A stretch of 64,000 nt of DNA from Salinisphaera sp. G21_0 (GCF_017744115.1 NZ_JAGHQW010000018.1:38784-102783); one strand, 5' to 3'. Shown: positions 9,980 through 20,648, counted from the first letter of the stretch. Numbers and translations: made by a program. Notes: generated by a model not told the origin, from the sequence alone.

Positions 9980-11956
9980 ATGGAACCATCAGCACAGAGT
10001 TACTTCAGCGGTTCGTCGGGCAATGCAGCCAAAAGGAATCTGGAAAAACACCAACAGGCCTTAAATAATGGTCTGGAGCCAATAGCCGGGTTAGTGGCTA
10101 AATTTAACAACAGTATTTTAGAAGTCTCTGCACCGGATCAGACTCAACCGTTCAAACGGTTGAAACTGGATTTACCACCCGGATGGATGGCCACCACAGA
10201 TATCAGTGATCGTAAGCCGAAAATTGTCGGACTGAATTTTTCCACAAATCATGAAACGCCATACACCAGGCAGGCCGATGCATCACAACCCCATGAACAA
10301 CCTGATATTGAGATGATACCGTGCGATAGTCCTATTGAACCAGGCTCTATTGACTTCGCGAAGAGTGAAATTTTTCAATGTCGGTCAAACTGCCTTGAAT
10401 TCAAACTTAAGGCCAATTTCGGTTGTTTTATTCTGGATGCCAGTTTAAGCCGAACGAGTAAGAACCTCTTAATCAGTGGTTGCGACACCTTAAGAGATCA
10501 TATCCTGAGAACCTGGCGACAAGATGCAAATGGCAACTGGTCGCAGAATGGGAGTATCGGGGGTTCCCAAAAAATTTTCTGTCAGCTCAACCGAGCAGAA
10601 GATAAGCTTCTGAGCCTCTGCGACGATGGCAATGTCAAAGTAAGTACGCTGAATAATGATGGCTGTTGGGAGGAGGTGGTGGCGCTTGCGCACACACCCC
10701 TTGAAAAAGGCTATCCGCCGTTGACAGCAAATTTCAGCCCGTTGCAGGATAAGATTGTGTCCTTCGACCCAAGGAATCTCAAAACCAACATATTGCGTCT
10801 GGATAGCAACGGCCGGTGGACCCCGCTACACCAGCCAGAAGAGATCAGTTACTCTTTCCGATCCCTGGAAAAGAAATCGCCTTTCAAGATCACGAACAAT
10901 TATTTACTGACCTGCAAAGACAGATCAGCAACCATCTGGGACTGTAGTGATGAGAGCAATTGTCTTGTGGAGAAAGAGGTCATGCATAGCAACGGGGAAA
11001 TTGAAGATGCCCACCTGAGTAATGATGAGCGGCATGCACTGATCAGAGATATAGATAAAAACGTTAAAATTTTTGGTTATGACAACAACGGTGACTGGGT
11101 AGGAAAAAAAACGATTTCGGATTGCAATTATGCCGCCTTCAGCCCCTCCGGGCGTAAATTACTGGCCTATCTCGGTCGTGGTGCCTTTAAACTCTGTAAT
11201 TGCAACAGTAATGATGACACTTTGGATAAAGATCAGTTCTTCAGGCACATCGGCAGTGACACAGCCATCTTCAGCCCCTCCGAGAATTTTCTCCTGAGCT
11301 ATGGCAATCAAACGAGCGACGTTTGCATTTGGGGTGATGACGGGGAAGGTAATCTGATTAACAAGGCATGGATACGTCATCAAGGAGCCATTAACAACGC
11401 TGCCTTCAACGATCAGGAGGACAGTGTACTGACCAGCAGTCTTAATGATAACACAGTGAAAATCCAGAGCCTCGACAGCCAGGGCCAATGGCAGGAACAG
11501 CTGGAGGTTCAACTTAAACGCAGAGTCGATGACAGCCGGTTTTCACTCTCAGGGCGTATGGCCTGTGCCCTTAGCTTTATCACAAACACTGAATCCTACA
11601 TCCTTTGGCGCGATGACGATGGCAAGTGGACCAAACATGCTGTAACCATCCCTGATGGCTATGGCCTCAGAGGTGCCGAATTTAATGGGGCAGATAACCG
11701 CTTTCTGACCTATGGCAGCAAAGACATTCAGAAGGATCATCACAAGCCGGGTTTTGTGCAACTCTGGGGCAGGGGTGATGATGGTAAATGGATAGATGAA
11801 GAACTGATAACCCTGGATCATCGCGTTAGACGGGCCAAATTTAGCCCCGATAGTGATTATTTAATAATTCACTGCGCCAATGATCTAACGTGCGCCATAC
11901 CAAAAGGATCTACTGCGCTGATCTGGAAGATTCCTGCCATAGAGAAACAATCTTAA
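9980..11956 (+). CDS. WD40-like beta-propeller protein, candidate effector
   Basis: A 658-residue protein from the ATG at 9980, which has GGAG six bases upstream; the frame is open further upstream, but that part lacks any domain signature. After a polar N-terminal region of about 140 residues there are roughly ten degenerate repeats of 40-55 residues with the pattern AxFSPSxxxLLxY, then VxIW, then DxxGxW. Examples are AIFSPSENFLLSYG and AKFSPDSDYLIIH. This is a WD40-type propeller, probably a protein-protein interaction platform. No signal peptide or membrane segment is seen. Such propellers with a disordered N-terminus are frequent among proteins aimed at eukaryotic hosts, but secretion is inference. 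It stands alone between tex and pckA. Confidence 0.7.
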   Translation: MEPSAQSYFSGSSGNAAKRNLEKHQQALNNGLEPIAGLVAKFNNSILEVSAPDQTQPFKRLKLDLPPGWMATTDISDRKPKIVGLNFSTNHETPYTRQADASQPHEQPDIEMIPCDSPIEPGSIDFAKSEIFQCRSNCLEFKLKANFGCFILDASLSRTSKNLLISGCDTLRDHILRTWRQDANGNWSQNGSIGGSQKIFCQLNRAEDKLLSLCDDGNVKVSTLNNDGCWEEVVALAHTPLEKGYPPLTANFSPLQDKIVSFDPRNLKTNILRLDSNGRWTPLHQPEEISYSFRSLEKKSPFKITNNYLLTCKDRSATIWDCSDESNCLVEKEVMHSNGEIEDAHLSNDERHALIRDIDKNVKIFGYDNNGDWVGKKTISDCNYAAFSPSGRKLLAYLGRGAFKLCNCNSNDDTLDKDQFFRHIGSDTAIFSPSENFLLSYGNQTSDVCIWGDDGEGNLINKAWIRHQGAINNAAFNDQEDSVLTSSLNDNTVKIQSLDSQGQWQEQLEVQLKRRVDDSRFSLSGRMACALSFITNTESYILWRDDDGKWTKHAVTIPDGYGLRGAEFNGADNRFLTYGSKDIQKDHHKPGFVQLWGRGDDGKWIDEELITLDHRVRRAKFSPDSDYLIIHCANDLTCAIPKGSTALIWKIPAIEKQS

Positions 11957-12012
11957 ACAGCCCTGAAGGTGGAAGTATCACTGGGCCTATCGGCCAAGAC
12001 AGGGGGGCTAGA

Positions 12013-12035
12013 AGGCTATCCGAGAATAGACTCCC
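12013..12035. repeat. Fragment of the GGAGGCTG palindromic element
   Basis: The wording AGGCTATCCGAGAATAGACT matches the terminus of the element family found whole at 41175-41396 and 46411-46586, with one difference. Only the terminus is present. It lies downstream of both the propeller gene and pckA. Confidence 0.6.
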
Positions 12036-12088
12036 AGCCCCGTCCTTACCACAGAACTACTGTTTTCTGATTACACCCTGGAAACGAA

Positions 12089-13702
12089 TCAGCCCAGTGA
12101 CGGACCGGCAGCCAACAGCGCCTTACCTTCTTCGTTATCGGTAAACTTAACAAAGTTGGTGATAAAGCGATCCGCCAGGTCGTGTGCCTTACGCTCCCAT
12201 TCTGCCGGGTCCTCATAGGTGTCCTGAGGGTTCAGAATATTGCCATCAACGCCAGCAACACTTTGCGGTACATGCAATCCGAAGAAAGGCAACGTTTTGG
12301 TTTCGGCCTTATCGATAGAGCCATCCAGAATGGCGTCAATGATCGCCCGGGTTGCCTTGATGGAGATGCGTTTACCAGAACCATTCCATCCTGTATTTAC
12401 CAGGTAAGCGGTAGCACCATGGGCTTCCATCTTCTTAACCAGCTCTTCGGCATACCTGGTTGGGTGTAGTGACAGGAACGCAGCACCGAAGCAAGAGGAG
12501 AACGTCGGTGTTGGTTCCGTGATACCACGCTCAGTGCCCGCCAGTTTCGCGGTAAAACCGGAGAGGAAGTGGTACTTGGTCTGCTCAGGGGTCAGACGGG
12601 AGACCGGCGGTAAAACACCAAAAGCATCGGCAGTCAGGAAGATCACTTTTTTGGCGTGACCAGCCTTGGAAACCGGCTTAACAATGTTATCGATATGATA
12701 CAGCGGATAAGAAACCCGGGTATTCTCGGTTTTCGAGCCATCATCAAAGTCAATGTTACCCCGGGCATCAACGCTTACGTTTTCCAGCAACGCATCACGA
12801 CGAATGGCGTGGAAAATCTCAGGCTCATTTTCTTCTCTCAGGTTAATGGTCTTGGCATAACAGCCGCCTTCAAAGTTGAACACGCCGTCATCATCCCAAC
12901 CGTGCTCATCATCACCAATCAAGGCACGCTTGGGATCGGCAGAGAGTGTGGTTTTCCCGGTTCCGGACAGGCCAAAGAAAATGGCAGTATCACCCTGCTC
13001 ACCCACATTGGCAGAACAGTGCATGGACGCTATGCCCCTGAGCGGCAGAAGGTAGTTCATAATGGAGAACATACCTTTCTTCATTTCACCGCCATACCAG
13101 GTACCACCAATCACCTGAATCCGCTCCGTCAGGTTGAATGCCACAAAGTTTTCCGAGTTGAGACCGTGCTCCTGCCATTTCGGGTTGGTGCATTTGGCAC
13201 CGTTCATGACAATAAAGTCCGGTTCAAAGTCCTTCAACTCATCTTCGCCGGGCCGGATAAACATGTTCTTGACGAAGTGAGCCTGCCATGCCACTTCGGT
13301 CACAAAGCGCACACTCAGGCGTGTTTCAGGATTAGCGCCACAGAAACCGTCAATAATGAACAGACGCTTGCCGGACAGTTGATTGGTTACCAGTGATTTA
13401 AGATCTGCCCAGACTTCTTCAGTGATTGCCTTGTTATCATTTTTACCCTGGTCTGACCACCAGATGGTATCCCGGGTTGTATCGTCTTTGACGATGTATT
13501 TGTCCTTCGGAGAACGGCCGGTGAAGATACCGGTATCCACCGACACTGCCCCCATTTCAGTAACTACCCCTTGTTCATAGCCTTCCAGCTCCGGACGGGT
13601 CTCCTCCTCAAACAGCGTTTCATAGGAGGGGTTGTAGACCACATCAAGGACATCCTTGATTCCGACAGCAGCCAGAGCTTCCTTTACGTTTACATGGGCC
13701 AT
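12089..13702 (-). CDS. pckA: Phosphoenolpyruvate carboxykinase (ATP)
   Basis: Converts oxaloacetate and ATP to phosphoenolpyruvate, CO2 and ADP, the entry step of gluconeogenesis. The 537-residue length is typical. Visible are [11 protein letters not shown] near residue 60, the kinase-type P-loop GLSGTGKTT near residue 247, the metal-site region [11 protein letters not shown] near 266, and [13 protein letters not shown] near 441. ATG at 13702 with GGAGAA seven bases upstream. It lies near hslO, as it does in pseudomonads as I recall. Nothing is unusual in the sequence. Confidence 0.97.
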   Translation of the reverse strand: MAHVNVKEALAAVGIKDVLDVVYNPSYETLFEEETRPELEGYEQGVVTEMGAVSVDTGIFTGRSPKDKYIVKDDTTRDTIWWSDQGKNDNKAITEEVWADLKSLVTNQLSGKRLFIIDGFCGANPETRLSVRFVTEVAWQAHFVKNMFIRPGEDELKDFEPDFIVMNGAKCTNPKWQEHGLNSENFVAFNLTERIQVIGGTWYGGEMKKGMFSIMNYLLPLRGIASMHCSANVGEQGDTAIFFGLSGTGKTTLSADPKRALIGDDEHGWDDDGVFNFEGGCYAKTINLREENEPEIFHAIRRDALLENVSVDARGNIDFDDGSKTENTRVSYPLYHIDNIVKPVSKAGHAKKVIFLTADAFGVLPPVSRLTPEQTKYHFLSGFTAKLAGTERGITEPTPTFSSCFGAAFLSLHPTRYAEELVKKMEAHGATAYLVNTGWNGSGKRISIKATRAIIDAILDGSIDKAETKTLPFFGLHVPQSVAGVDGNILNPQDTYEDPAEWERKAHDLADRFITNFVKFTDNEEGKALLAAGPSLG

Positions 13703-14028
13703 GCAAAGTTCTCCTGCGGCAATACGCTCAACTTAACGTTTTGTGTTGTTAGATTATGGTAATTCTTGTGGCGTGCTATGATAGGGTATTGGATCTATTA
13801 TTGAAATATAACTCTGGAATTACAGGTTATAGACCCCTCATAACGCCTCTTGTTAATTGAGTCTGGTAAAAACGTTAAACCTTTGTCGGCTTAAAAGTAT
13901 TGCCCCGGGTCAAATTTATCATCAGTTACCGGAAGAGAACACAGACGATCACTGTCGCATTTTCGTCTGATTGGTCAGAAATTCAATGGAATTCCTGACC
14001 GGATCGGAAGGAGAGAAATCAGAAAACT
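13703..14028. other. Intergenic region between hslO and pckA
   Basis: A stretch of 326 bp with the pckA promoter presumably near its left end. No reading frame, repeat or clear hairpin is supported. Confidence 0.4.
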
Positions 14029-14898
14029 TCAGTGAAGTTGTGGTTTTTCGTTAAAGATTGCATCGATGTCAGCTTTACCAAAAACATATTGGTGATTGCA
14101 GAACTGGCAGTCCATCGCCACCTGACCTTCTTCTTCAATAATTGACTCAATTTCTTTGCGATCCAGAGTGCTGATGATTTTTGCACTTCTTTCCTGGGAA
14201 CAGGTGCAGACGAAACGAACCGGCTCCTTGTCAAAAATACGGACAGTTTCTTCATGAAACAGTCTAACCAGCAGTGTTTCATGATCCAGCTCCAGCAGCT
14301 CAGCATCTTGAGTAGTTTCAGCAAGAGCCGTCATACGCTTCCAGGATTCAGCGCGAACGTCCTCGGAAAGTTCGACACTGGCAGGCAGAGCCTGCAACAG
14401 AAAACCGCCACAGGTCTGGCCATCACAGGCCAGCCACAGGCGGGTCTGCAACTGCACAGATTGCGAAAAATAGTCTTCAAGACTGGCTGACAGCGTTTCC
14501 TTTTCCAGGGGAACAATGCCCTGGTAACGCTTGCCTTTGACCGGGTCCACGGTAATCAACAGACTTGCCTTGCCCAGAAGCTCCTGAAGCGTTCCCTCAG
14601 AAAGATCATCCCTGAATTGCGCAACCGCTCTGAACGTCCGCTGGTCGGTACATTCCACCATAAGCAAAGTTAATGGCCCGTCCCCCCTGGCCTGAAGGGT
14701 AAGCAGCCCCTCGAACTTCAGTGTTGTGCTCAACAAAAGAGCAGAGGCCACCAACTCCCCCAGCAGGCGTCTGACCACCTCGGGATAATTATGGGCAGCC
14801 AGGGCATCAACATAACTGTGGTTAAGGGAAACGATTTCACCGCGAATATCGGTATTTTCAAAGATAAAGCGTTGTACTGCGTTATCAGTTCTGCTCAT
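14029..14898 (-). CDS. hslO: Hsp33 redox-activated chaperone
   Basis: A cytosolic holdase activated by oxidative unfolding. It has 289 residues from the ATG at 14898 (an ATG nine bases upstream is possible; the downstream one has GGA upstream at normal spacing and matches the family start). The C-terminal redox switch is intact: a CxC pair (VCTCSQE) followed after about 30 residues by a CxxC pair (DCQFCNHQY), the four zinc-binding cysteines. The N-terminal domain shows VRRLLGELVASALLL and GDGPLTLLMVEC. Probably monocistronic. Confidence 0.96.
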   Translation of the reverse strand: MSRTDNAVQRFIFENTDIRGEIVSLNHSYVDALAAHNYPEVVRRLLGELVASALLLSTTLKFEGLLTLQARGDGPLTLLMVECTDQRTFRAVAQFRDDLSEGTLQELLGKASLLITVDPVKGKRYQGIVPLEKETLSASLEDYFSQSVQLQTRLWLACDGQTCGGFLLQALPASVELSEDVRAESWKRMTALAETTQDAELLELDHETLLVRLFHEETVRIFDKEPVRFVCTCSQERSAKIISTLDRKEIESIIEEEGQVAMDCQFCNHQYVFGKADIDAIFNEKPQLH

Positions 14899-15281
14899 GA
14901 GCAACATTCCGTTCCGGGCTTATCAGAAAACTGACGACAGCATGACAGCTACCGACCAAATACAGGCAAGCCACTGATTTACAAAGACACATAAAATTGG
15001 AAGCGGCGTATTATATTACGATCCAGACAAAAACACTTCGCCCTGTTTATAGCTTCTCTTTCTAAATCGTTGTTTGGGTATAATCGAAGGATGCCAGCTT
15101 GACCAGAGAAAGGACATATCAGAAAAGTCAGGTGTTCATAAAACAGTGTCTACATTCCCCCATACCACAACCTCTCCGGCTGCAGATGAAGTATTAACTA
15201 ATCCAGCCTGACAGCTACAGGTGCTGACACTCGGGATGACGCTCCTCCGGGAGGCTGACCGATTTAAAAATACGACGTTTT
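14899..15281. other. Intergenic region between the TolC-like gene and hslO
   Basis: No gene seen. At 15249-15262 the wording GGGAGGCTGACCGA equals a terminus of the palindromic element family and lies 20 bp beyond the stop of the TolC-like gene, so it may be a remnant of one. The adjoining CCTCC/GGAGG could form a small hairpin. Confidence 0.4.
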
Positions 15282-16592
15282 CTAACCATCCAGATGCCAG
15301 CTTTTCGGGATAGAAAATTCCACATTTTCCAGTAGCCTGCCCACCGCCGCCAGAACACGGTAACGGGCATAGGTTTCCTGATAGATGGCGGAGGTTAAGC
15401 TATTGCTGGACTGAAACAATTCATTCTCGCTGTCCAGTAAGTCCAGCAGTGTCCGCTTACCAATATTAAATTGCTCCCGGTATGCCGCAACCGTATCCCG
15501 GCTGGCATCTTCATGAAGCAATAAATACTCTCGTTGTGCGCCAATAAACTGCAGAGCCGCCCAGCTGACACGCATTCTTTCTTCGACATCTCTCATGACT
15601 CTGGCTTTCTCGGAGCGCCGCTCTTCTGCCTGATGGGCACTCTCCAGCAAGCGAGCCTGATCACCGCCGCCGCGGAACAAGTTGTAGCGAAGACGGACCA
15701 TGGCGACCGTATCACCATAATCACCCAGTTGGCCATCGGCATTGCGCCTCCAGCTTTGGTCTAACTCAGCATCCAGTGATGGCAGATAACTGCTTTTTCG
15801 GGAAGAATAAGCGTATTCCGAGGATTCAACATCCATTTCAGCAGCTTTGACACTGGGGTGATCCTGCTTGCTATTTTTAATGGCACTGTGCAAATCTTCT
15901 GGCAAATCAAGATGTGCAAAACCAGGGAACTCCAAATCACCGGGACTATGCCCAACCAACGCACGGTACTCACTTTCAGCATCCATCAGATTATTTCTGG
16001 CACTGATGAGATTGGCATTTGCTCTTGCCCGCCGCCCCTCTACCTGGATCAAATCAGAGCTTCGGGCAACCCCCTGACGGGCACGACGCTCAATCTGATC
16101 AAAAATTTCGTGATGAATGCCCAGGTTTTCTTCTGCCAGTTCAACCAGATCACGACGCTCAAGCACTTTGAGATAAACATTGATAACCTGCAGCGCCAGA
16201 TCTTCCAGAGTAGAGTAGAGCCGCCAATGCTCAGCCTCAGCGCCTTTACGGGCGCCCTTCACGTTGTACCAGGTATTAAAACCCGCAAAAAGGTTCTGCT
16301 TCAGAGAAAATGAGGCTTCCTTGCGGGTGAGCTTGTCCCCATCGGTATCTGGACTGGTATCCTTTTGCTGTCTGCCGATACCGGCCGCAAGATCAATCGT
16401 TGGCCAGAAATCGGCAGCGACTGCATCGATATTTTTTCTCTCAGCCTTTAGACGACTAAGAGCAACTTTTGCCTCAGGGTTTGAACGCAGAGCCTGACCC
16501 AAAGCTTCTTCCAGAGATTCAGCTGAGACGTCAGCATTCCATCCAAGCAGGCCTGAAAACACGCTGATCAGCAGAAATTGAAAACGGTTCAT
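15282..16592 (-). CDS. TolC-family outer membrane efflux/secretion protein
   Basis: A 436-residue outer membrane channel of the TolC family, which joins inner membrane exporters to the outside. Signal peptide at residues 1-24 (hydrophobic core FLLISVFSGLLGW, cleavage after VSA). The rest shows the two-fold repeated helical barrel: EALGQALRSNPEAKVALSRL at the start of the first half, and RARANANLISARNNLMDAES in the first half's coiled coil. AYREQFNIGKRTLLDLLDSE near residue 385 is a hallmark of the family's second half. No inner membrane partner is adjacent, so the exporter it serves (type I secretion or RND pump) is unknown. Divergent from pilG. Confidence 0.9.
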   Translation of the reverse strand: MNRFQFLLISVFSGLLGWNADVSAESLEEALGQALRSNPEAKVALSRLKAERKNIDAVAADFWPTIDLAAGIGRQQKDTSPDTDGDKLTRKEASFSLKQNLFAGFNTWYNVKGARKGAEAEHWRLYSTLEDLALQVINVYLKVLERRDLVELAEENLGIHHEIFDQIERRARQGVARSSDLIQVEGRRARANANLISARNNLMDAESEYRALVGHSPGDLEFPGFAHLDLPEDLHSAIKNSKQDHPSVKAAEMDVESSEYAYSSRKSSYLPSLDAELDQSWRRNADGQLGDYGDTVAMVRLRYNLFRGGGDQARLLESAHQAEERRSEKARVMRDVEERMRVSWAALQFIGAQREYLLLHEDASRDTVAAYREQFNIGKRTLLDLLDSENELFQSSNSLTSAIYQETYARYRVLAAVGRLLENVEFSIPKSWHLDG

Positions 16593-16852
16593 GGAGGTCC
16601 CTGTCTCTTTCGTACGGAGATTTATTATCTAGATACATCGCCATGAACAGTCGGGACTTTACAGTGGGTTGGAAAAATCGTGACCAGGAACCATTACGTT
16701 TCTGGTCAGCAATGACCAACTTATGATAAAAAAGGATAATAAACGGTCCAGATATCCGGTTAAAACAGAATTAAGCCATTGGGAACGGACCAACAAGAAA
16801 GGAATGGCAGCGAACCATTGTCGCTTCTTCTGCGGATTTTCAGGGGTAAAAC

Positions 16853-17251
16853 ATGCAAGGTAGCGGAACAGACCTCAAGGTCATGATCATCGATGACAGC
16901 AAGACGATTCGTCGTACAGCTGAAACACTTCTGACAAAGGCGGGCTGCCAGGTGGTTACCGCCACCGATGGCTTTGACGCATTGGCAAAAATCGCCGAGT
17001 CCGAACCGGACATCATCTTTGTCGATATCATGATGCCTCGTCTTGACGGCTATCAAACCTGTGCGCTGATTAAAAATAACAACGCTTTTAAACAGATTCC
17101 CGTCATCATGCTCTCCAGTAAGGACGGTCTCTTCGATCGTGCCAGAGGACGAATTGCCGGTTCAGATTACTATCTGACCAAGCCATTCAGTCGTGATGAA
17201 CTGTTCACAACGATTCGGGAACACTGCCCTGACTATGCTCTGGCCGTTTAA
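16853..17251 (+). CDS. pilG: Twitching motility response regulator PilG
   Basis: A 132-residue single-domain CheY-like receiver. Acidic pair D14-D15, phospho-acceptor D58 (IIFVDIMMP), conserved Lys in YYLTKPF near residue 108. In pseudomonads PilG acts with PilH as output of the Pil-Chp pathway that controls type IV pilus extension and retraction and cAMP. It is first in the series pilG-pilH-pilI-pilJ-chpA-chpC, all on the plus strand, and diverges from the TolC-like gene. Confidence 0.93.
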   Translation: MQGSGTDLKVMIIDDSKTIRRTAETLLTKAGCQVVTATDGFDALAKIAESEPDIIFVDIMMPRLDGYQTCALIKNNNAFKQIPVIMLSSKDGLFDRARGRIAGSDYYLTKPFSRDELFTTIREHCPDYALAV

Positions 17252-17380
17252 ACGTACGTGAATGGAAAGCCCCTGACGACGTCTCTGCCAATGAGACCCG
17301 GAAGGGGTTCAGAAAATAAATAAAAGCAAGTAACCAAGTTTGGTGCGGCCCTTATTCAGGCCAAAACACCCGGGGGATTT

Positions 17381-17755
17381 ATGGCTAAGGTATTAATTGT
17401 TGACGACTCACCAACCGAACTGTACCAGCTAAGCGCAATGCTCGAGAAACATGGTCATACCGTAATGACGGCTGACAATGGTGCCGATGGTGTCGCCCTC
17501 TGCCGGGAAGAGCAGCCTGATGCGGTATTAATGGATATCGTCATGCCCGGCCTGAACGGCTTTCAAGCCACCCGGCAGCTCTCTAAAGATGGCAGCACTG
17601 GACACATTCCGGTCATTATTGTCACCACCAAAGACCAGGAAACGGATCGCGTCTGGGGCATGCGGCAGGGAGCCAGAAACTATCTGACCAAGCCCATTAA
17701 GGAAACCCTGCTGCTGGAAACGCTGAACGAAGTCCTGAGTGATGCTGCGGCCTGA
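17381..17755 (+). CDS. pilH: Twitching motility response regulator PilH
   Basis: A 124-residue CheY-like receiver, phospho-acceptor D52 (AVLMDIVMPGLNG), conserved Lys in NYLTKPI. It lies 129 bp after pilG in the same order as in Pseudomonas. PilH is usually the phosphate sink or retraction branch of the Pil-Chp system. Confidence 0.93.
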   Translation: MAKVLIVDDSPTELYQLSAMLEKHGHTVMTADNGADGVALCREEQPDAVLMDIVMPGLNGFQATRQLSKDGSTGHIPVIIVTTKDQETDRVWGMRQGARNYLTKPIKETLLLETLNEVLSDAAA

Positions 17756-17853
17756 ATCAGGCCTGGCTACTCCGAAAAACCCTTTCGGACAAGAGGGCTA
17801 TCCCGCATTCGTCACGGTCAATTGTCAAGGGAACAATGAAGGAAAGGAGTACT

Positions 17854-18411
17854 ATGAGCAACTCCAGTCATCCGTTCGACTATCTGGAGACACTTGAGCA
17901 AAGTGCTTCCCTGTACAGTGCTCAAATCCCGGTAGAGCAAACTGATCTGAGCTATTGGCAGGGTGTCAGCTTTTTGCTGGATGGTCAGTATTATATGGTT
18001 CAGGTTGGTTCAATATCTGAGATTCTTCCCGTTCCCCAGACAACGCCATTGCCCGGTGTGCAACGATGGGTCAGGGGATTAGCGAATGTCCGGGGACGTC
18101 TGATACCCGTCGTCAGCCTGGGTGACTTTCTGAAAAGTAACCAGGCCAGTTATGTTTCCAGTCAACCCAATCACAACAACCGGATACTTGTTATCGAGAA
18201 GAAAGACATTTCCGTTGGCCTTATCGTTGATGAAGTAAAAGGTATGCAGCAGTTTACCGCCAGCAGCCACGCAGATGAGATACCGGAATCCGTTCCGAAA
18301 AATATTCATCCATTTACCCAGGGCTCCTATGTCAAAGATCAACACTATGTCGTATTCAGTGTTGAGGGACTCGTGACCAACGAGCGTTTTCTAAAGGCCG
18401 CCAGTGAATAA
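17854..18411 (+). CDS. pilI: CheW-like coupling protein PilI
   Basis: A 185-residue CheW-domain protein linking the receptor PilJ to the kinase ChpA at the inner membrane. The CheW core runs from about residue 30 (GVSFLLDGQYYMVQVGSI) through GVQRWVRGLANVRGRLIPVVSL to GLIVDEVKGM. I start it at the ATG at 17854, which has AAAGGAG five bases upstream; an in-frame ATG at 17836 has none. It is followed after 40 bp by pilJ. Confidence 0.92.
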   Translation: MSNSSHPFDYLETLEQSASLYSAQIPVEQTDLSYWQGVSFLLDGQYYMVQVGSISEILPVPQTTPLPGVQRWVRGLANVRGRLIPVVSLGDFLKSNQASYVSSQPNHNNRILVIEKKDISVGLIVDEVKGMQQFTASSHADEIPESVPKNIHPFTQGSYVKDQHYVVFSVEGLVTNERFLKAASE

Positions 18412-18451
18412 ACAGGATTTTGATTTCACATCAGAAATCGGGGAATAAACC

Positions 18452-20521
18452 ATGAAAGGCAATCAAGCGAATATGGGACAGGGAAGCAAGGCAAACAGAG
18501 CCACGATCGCTTCGATCACCATGCTGGTGCTGTCCCTGTCAGTGATGACAGGTGCATTTATCTACAACAACCAGCAGTCCCAGCTGCTACACACCCATGA
18601 AACCAATGCCAGTGAGCTTCGGGTTCTTTCCCAACAGATTGCCAAAAACGCCTCCGAAGCGGCCTCCGGTAAAGAAGAAGCCTTTCCCCTGCTGAAAGAA
18701 GCAACAGCGATGTTTGGCCAGTATATTGATGAGTTGAACCGTGGCAGCCTTTCTGTTATCCCCTTTATTGACACGTCCGATAGCGCTACCGCCCAACAGA
18801 TTGAAGCCCTGGATTCTTCATGGTCTGAAATGAAGGTAGAAGCCGACAGTATTCTCGCTGCACAGAATACCGTACTGTCTCTGCATGATGTTGCTACCAC
18901 ACTGAGTGAAACCATTCCCCAACTGCAAATTGAGTACGACGAGGTGGTAGAAATCCTTCTGGATAACAATGCGCCCTCGGACCAGATTGCCATGGCTCAG
19001 CGCCAGCCCTGGCTGGCAGAGCGTATTATCCGGAGTGTTGCCAAGGTTCTGGAAGGTGACGAAGACTCCATCATGGCGGCTGACAGCTTTGGCCGTGATG
19101 CCAAACTCTTCGGGCGGGTACTGCAAGGTATGCTGGAAGGTAATCTTGCCATGCGCATCAGTCAGGTGACTGATGATGAGGCCATTGACCGCCTTAAGGA
19201 GATCTCCGACCTGTTTGAATTCGTCGATGGCAGCGTTGATGAGATTCTGGAAACCTCTCCGGAACTGTTCCAGGTACGAGCCGCTTCCGACACCATATTC
19301 ACCGATTCACAACAACTGCTGCAGCAAACATCGGTGCTGGCAGACACCCTGTCCACGTCCACCATTGAACAGAAGACACTTGAGCTGATCATCATGGCCT
19401 CCGGTGGCCTTTCCGTTCTGTTTGTCCTGTTCACGGCCATGTCCATCATTATGGATACCCGCCGTCGTCTGGAAGAAACCAAAACCCAAAGCGAGGCGAC
19501 CAGAGCCCAGAACGCTGCTAACCAGAAGGCCATTCTGCGACTTCTGGATGAAATGGCGGACCTGGCAGACGGTGACTTGACGGTTAAGGCCAGTGTTACC
19601 GAAGACTTTACCGGTGCCATTGCGGACTCCATTAACTTCTCCATTGAACAACTGCGCGCCCTGGTTAACACCATCAACCAGACGGCCGTCAAGGTCGACG
19701 CAGCCGCCCAGGAAACACAGGCAACCGCCCGACTGCTGGCGGAAGCTTCCGACCATCAGGCCCAGGAAATTGGCGCTACAACCCAGTCCGTGAACCAGAT
19801 GGCCGAGTCCATTGACAAGGTCTCCAGCGAAGCCTCCGACTCCGCCGATGTGGCCGAGCGCTCGGTACAGATCGCGGCTAACGGTGGGTTGGTGGTACGA
19901 AACACCATTGATGGCATGACCACTATCCGTGAACAGATTCAGGATACCTCCAAGCGAATTAAACGACTGGGTGAATCCTCTCAGGAAATCGGTGACATTA
20001 TCTCGCTGATCAATGAGATCGCCGACCAGACCAACATTCTCTCCCTGAACGCCGCTATCCAGGCCTCCATGGCCGGTGAAGCAGGCCGGGGTTTTGCCGT
20101 GGTTGCCGACGAGGTTCAACGTCTGGCAGAACGGGTATCGGCAGCCACCAAACAGGTCGAAGCGCTGGTATCGACCATCCAGACTGACACCAACGAAGCG
20201 GTCATCTCCATGGAACAAACCACCTCTGAAGTGGTACACGGAGCCCGTCTGGCACAGGATGCCGGTGTTGCACTGGAAGAGATCGAGCAGGTGTCCAACA
20301 GCCTGTCAGGCCTGATCCGGAACATCTCTGAAACCGCAAAAGTCCAGGCACAGTCAGCCTCACAGATCTCCAGCCGCATGGTGGCCATCCGGGATATTTC
20401 TATTCAAACCTCCTCAGGAACCAAGGCCACCGCTCAATCTATCGGTGATCTGGCCGGTATGGCCATGGAGATGCGTCAGTCGGTCACAGGTTTCAAACTG
20501 CCTGAAACTACAGAGTCCTGA
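18452..20521 (+). CDS. pilJ: Methyl-accepting chemotaxis-type receptor PilJ
   Basis: A 689-residue inner membrane receptor. Membrane segments at about residues 18-39 and 309-333 enclose a periplasmic helical PilJ sensor region. A HAMP-like stretch (LLDEMADLADGDLTVKA) follows near 360. The signalling hairpin, with EIADQTNILSLNAAIQA and GRGFAVVADEVQRLAER, lies near 523-563. In Pseudomonas PilJ senses pilin and surface contact. The CheR-type methyltransferase PilK that normally follows is absent here, although the cytoplasmic domain still has the Glu/Gln-rich methylation helices. Confidence 0.94.
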   Translation: MKGNQANMGQGSKANRATIASITMLVLSLSVMTGAFIYNNQQSQLLHTHETNASELRVLSQQIAKNASEAASGKEEAFPLLKEATAMFGQYIDELNRGSLSVIPFIDTSDSATAQQIEALDSSWSEMKVEADSILAAQNTVLSLHDVATTLSETIPQLQIEYDEVVEILLDNNAPSDQIAMAQRQPWLAERIIRSVAKVLEGDEDSIMAADSFGRDAKLFGRVLQGMLEGNLAMRISQVTDDEAIDRLKEISDLFEFVDGSVDEILETSPELFQVRAASDTIFTDSQQLLQQTSVLADTLSTSTIEQKTLELIIMASGGLSVLFVLFTAMSIIMDTRRRLEETKTQSEATRAQNAANQKAILRLLDEMADLADGDLTVKASVTEDFTGAIADSINFSIEQLRALVNTINQTAVKVDAAAQETQATARLLAEASDHQAQEIGATTQSVNQMAESIDKVSSEASDSADVAERSVQIAANGGLVVRNTIDGMTTIREQIQDTSKRIKRLGESSQEIGDIISLINEIADQTNILSLNAAIQASMAGEAGRGFAVVADEVQRLAERVSAATKQVEALVSTIQTDTNEAVISMEQTTSEVVHGARLAQDAGVALEEIEQVSNSLSGLIRNISETAKVQAQSASQISSRMVAIRDISIQTSSGTKATAQSIGDLAGMAMEMRQSVTGFKLPETTES

Positions 20522-20648
20522 CACTGACTCCGCAAGAGACGAGTATGACAACAAGCATAATGCCCGCCGTTCGGGTGCTCTTGATAAATAGAGCGTTAAA
20601 AAGAGCGCATACAACAGCGGGAATGGTAGCTGGAAACGGGAGCCAGGC

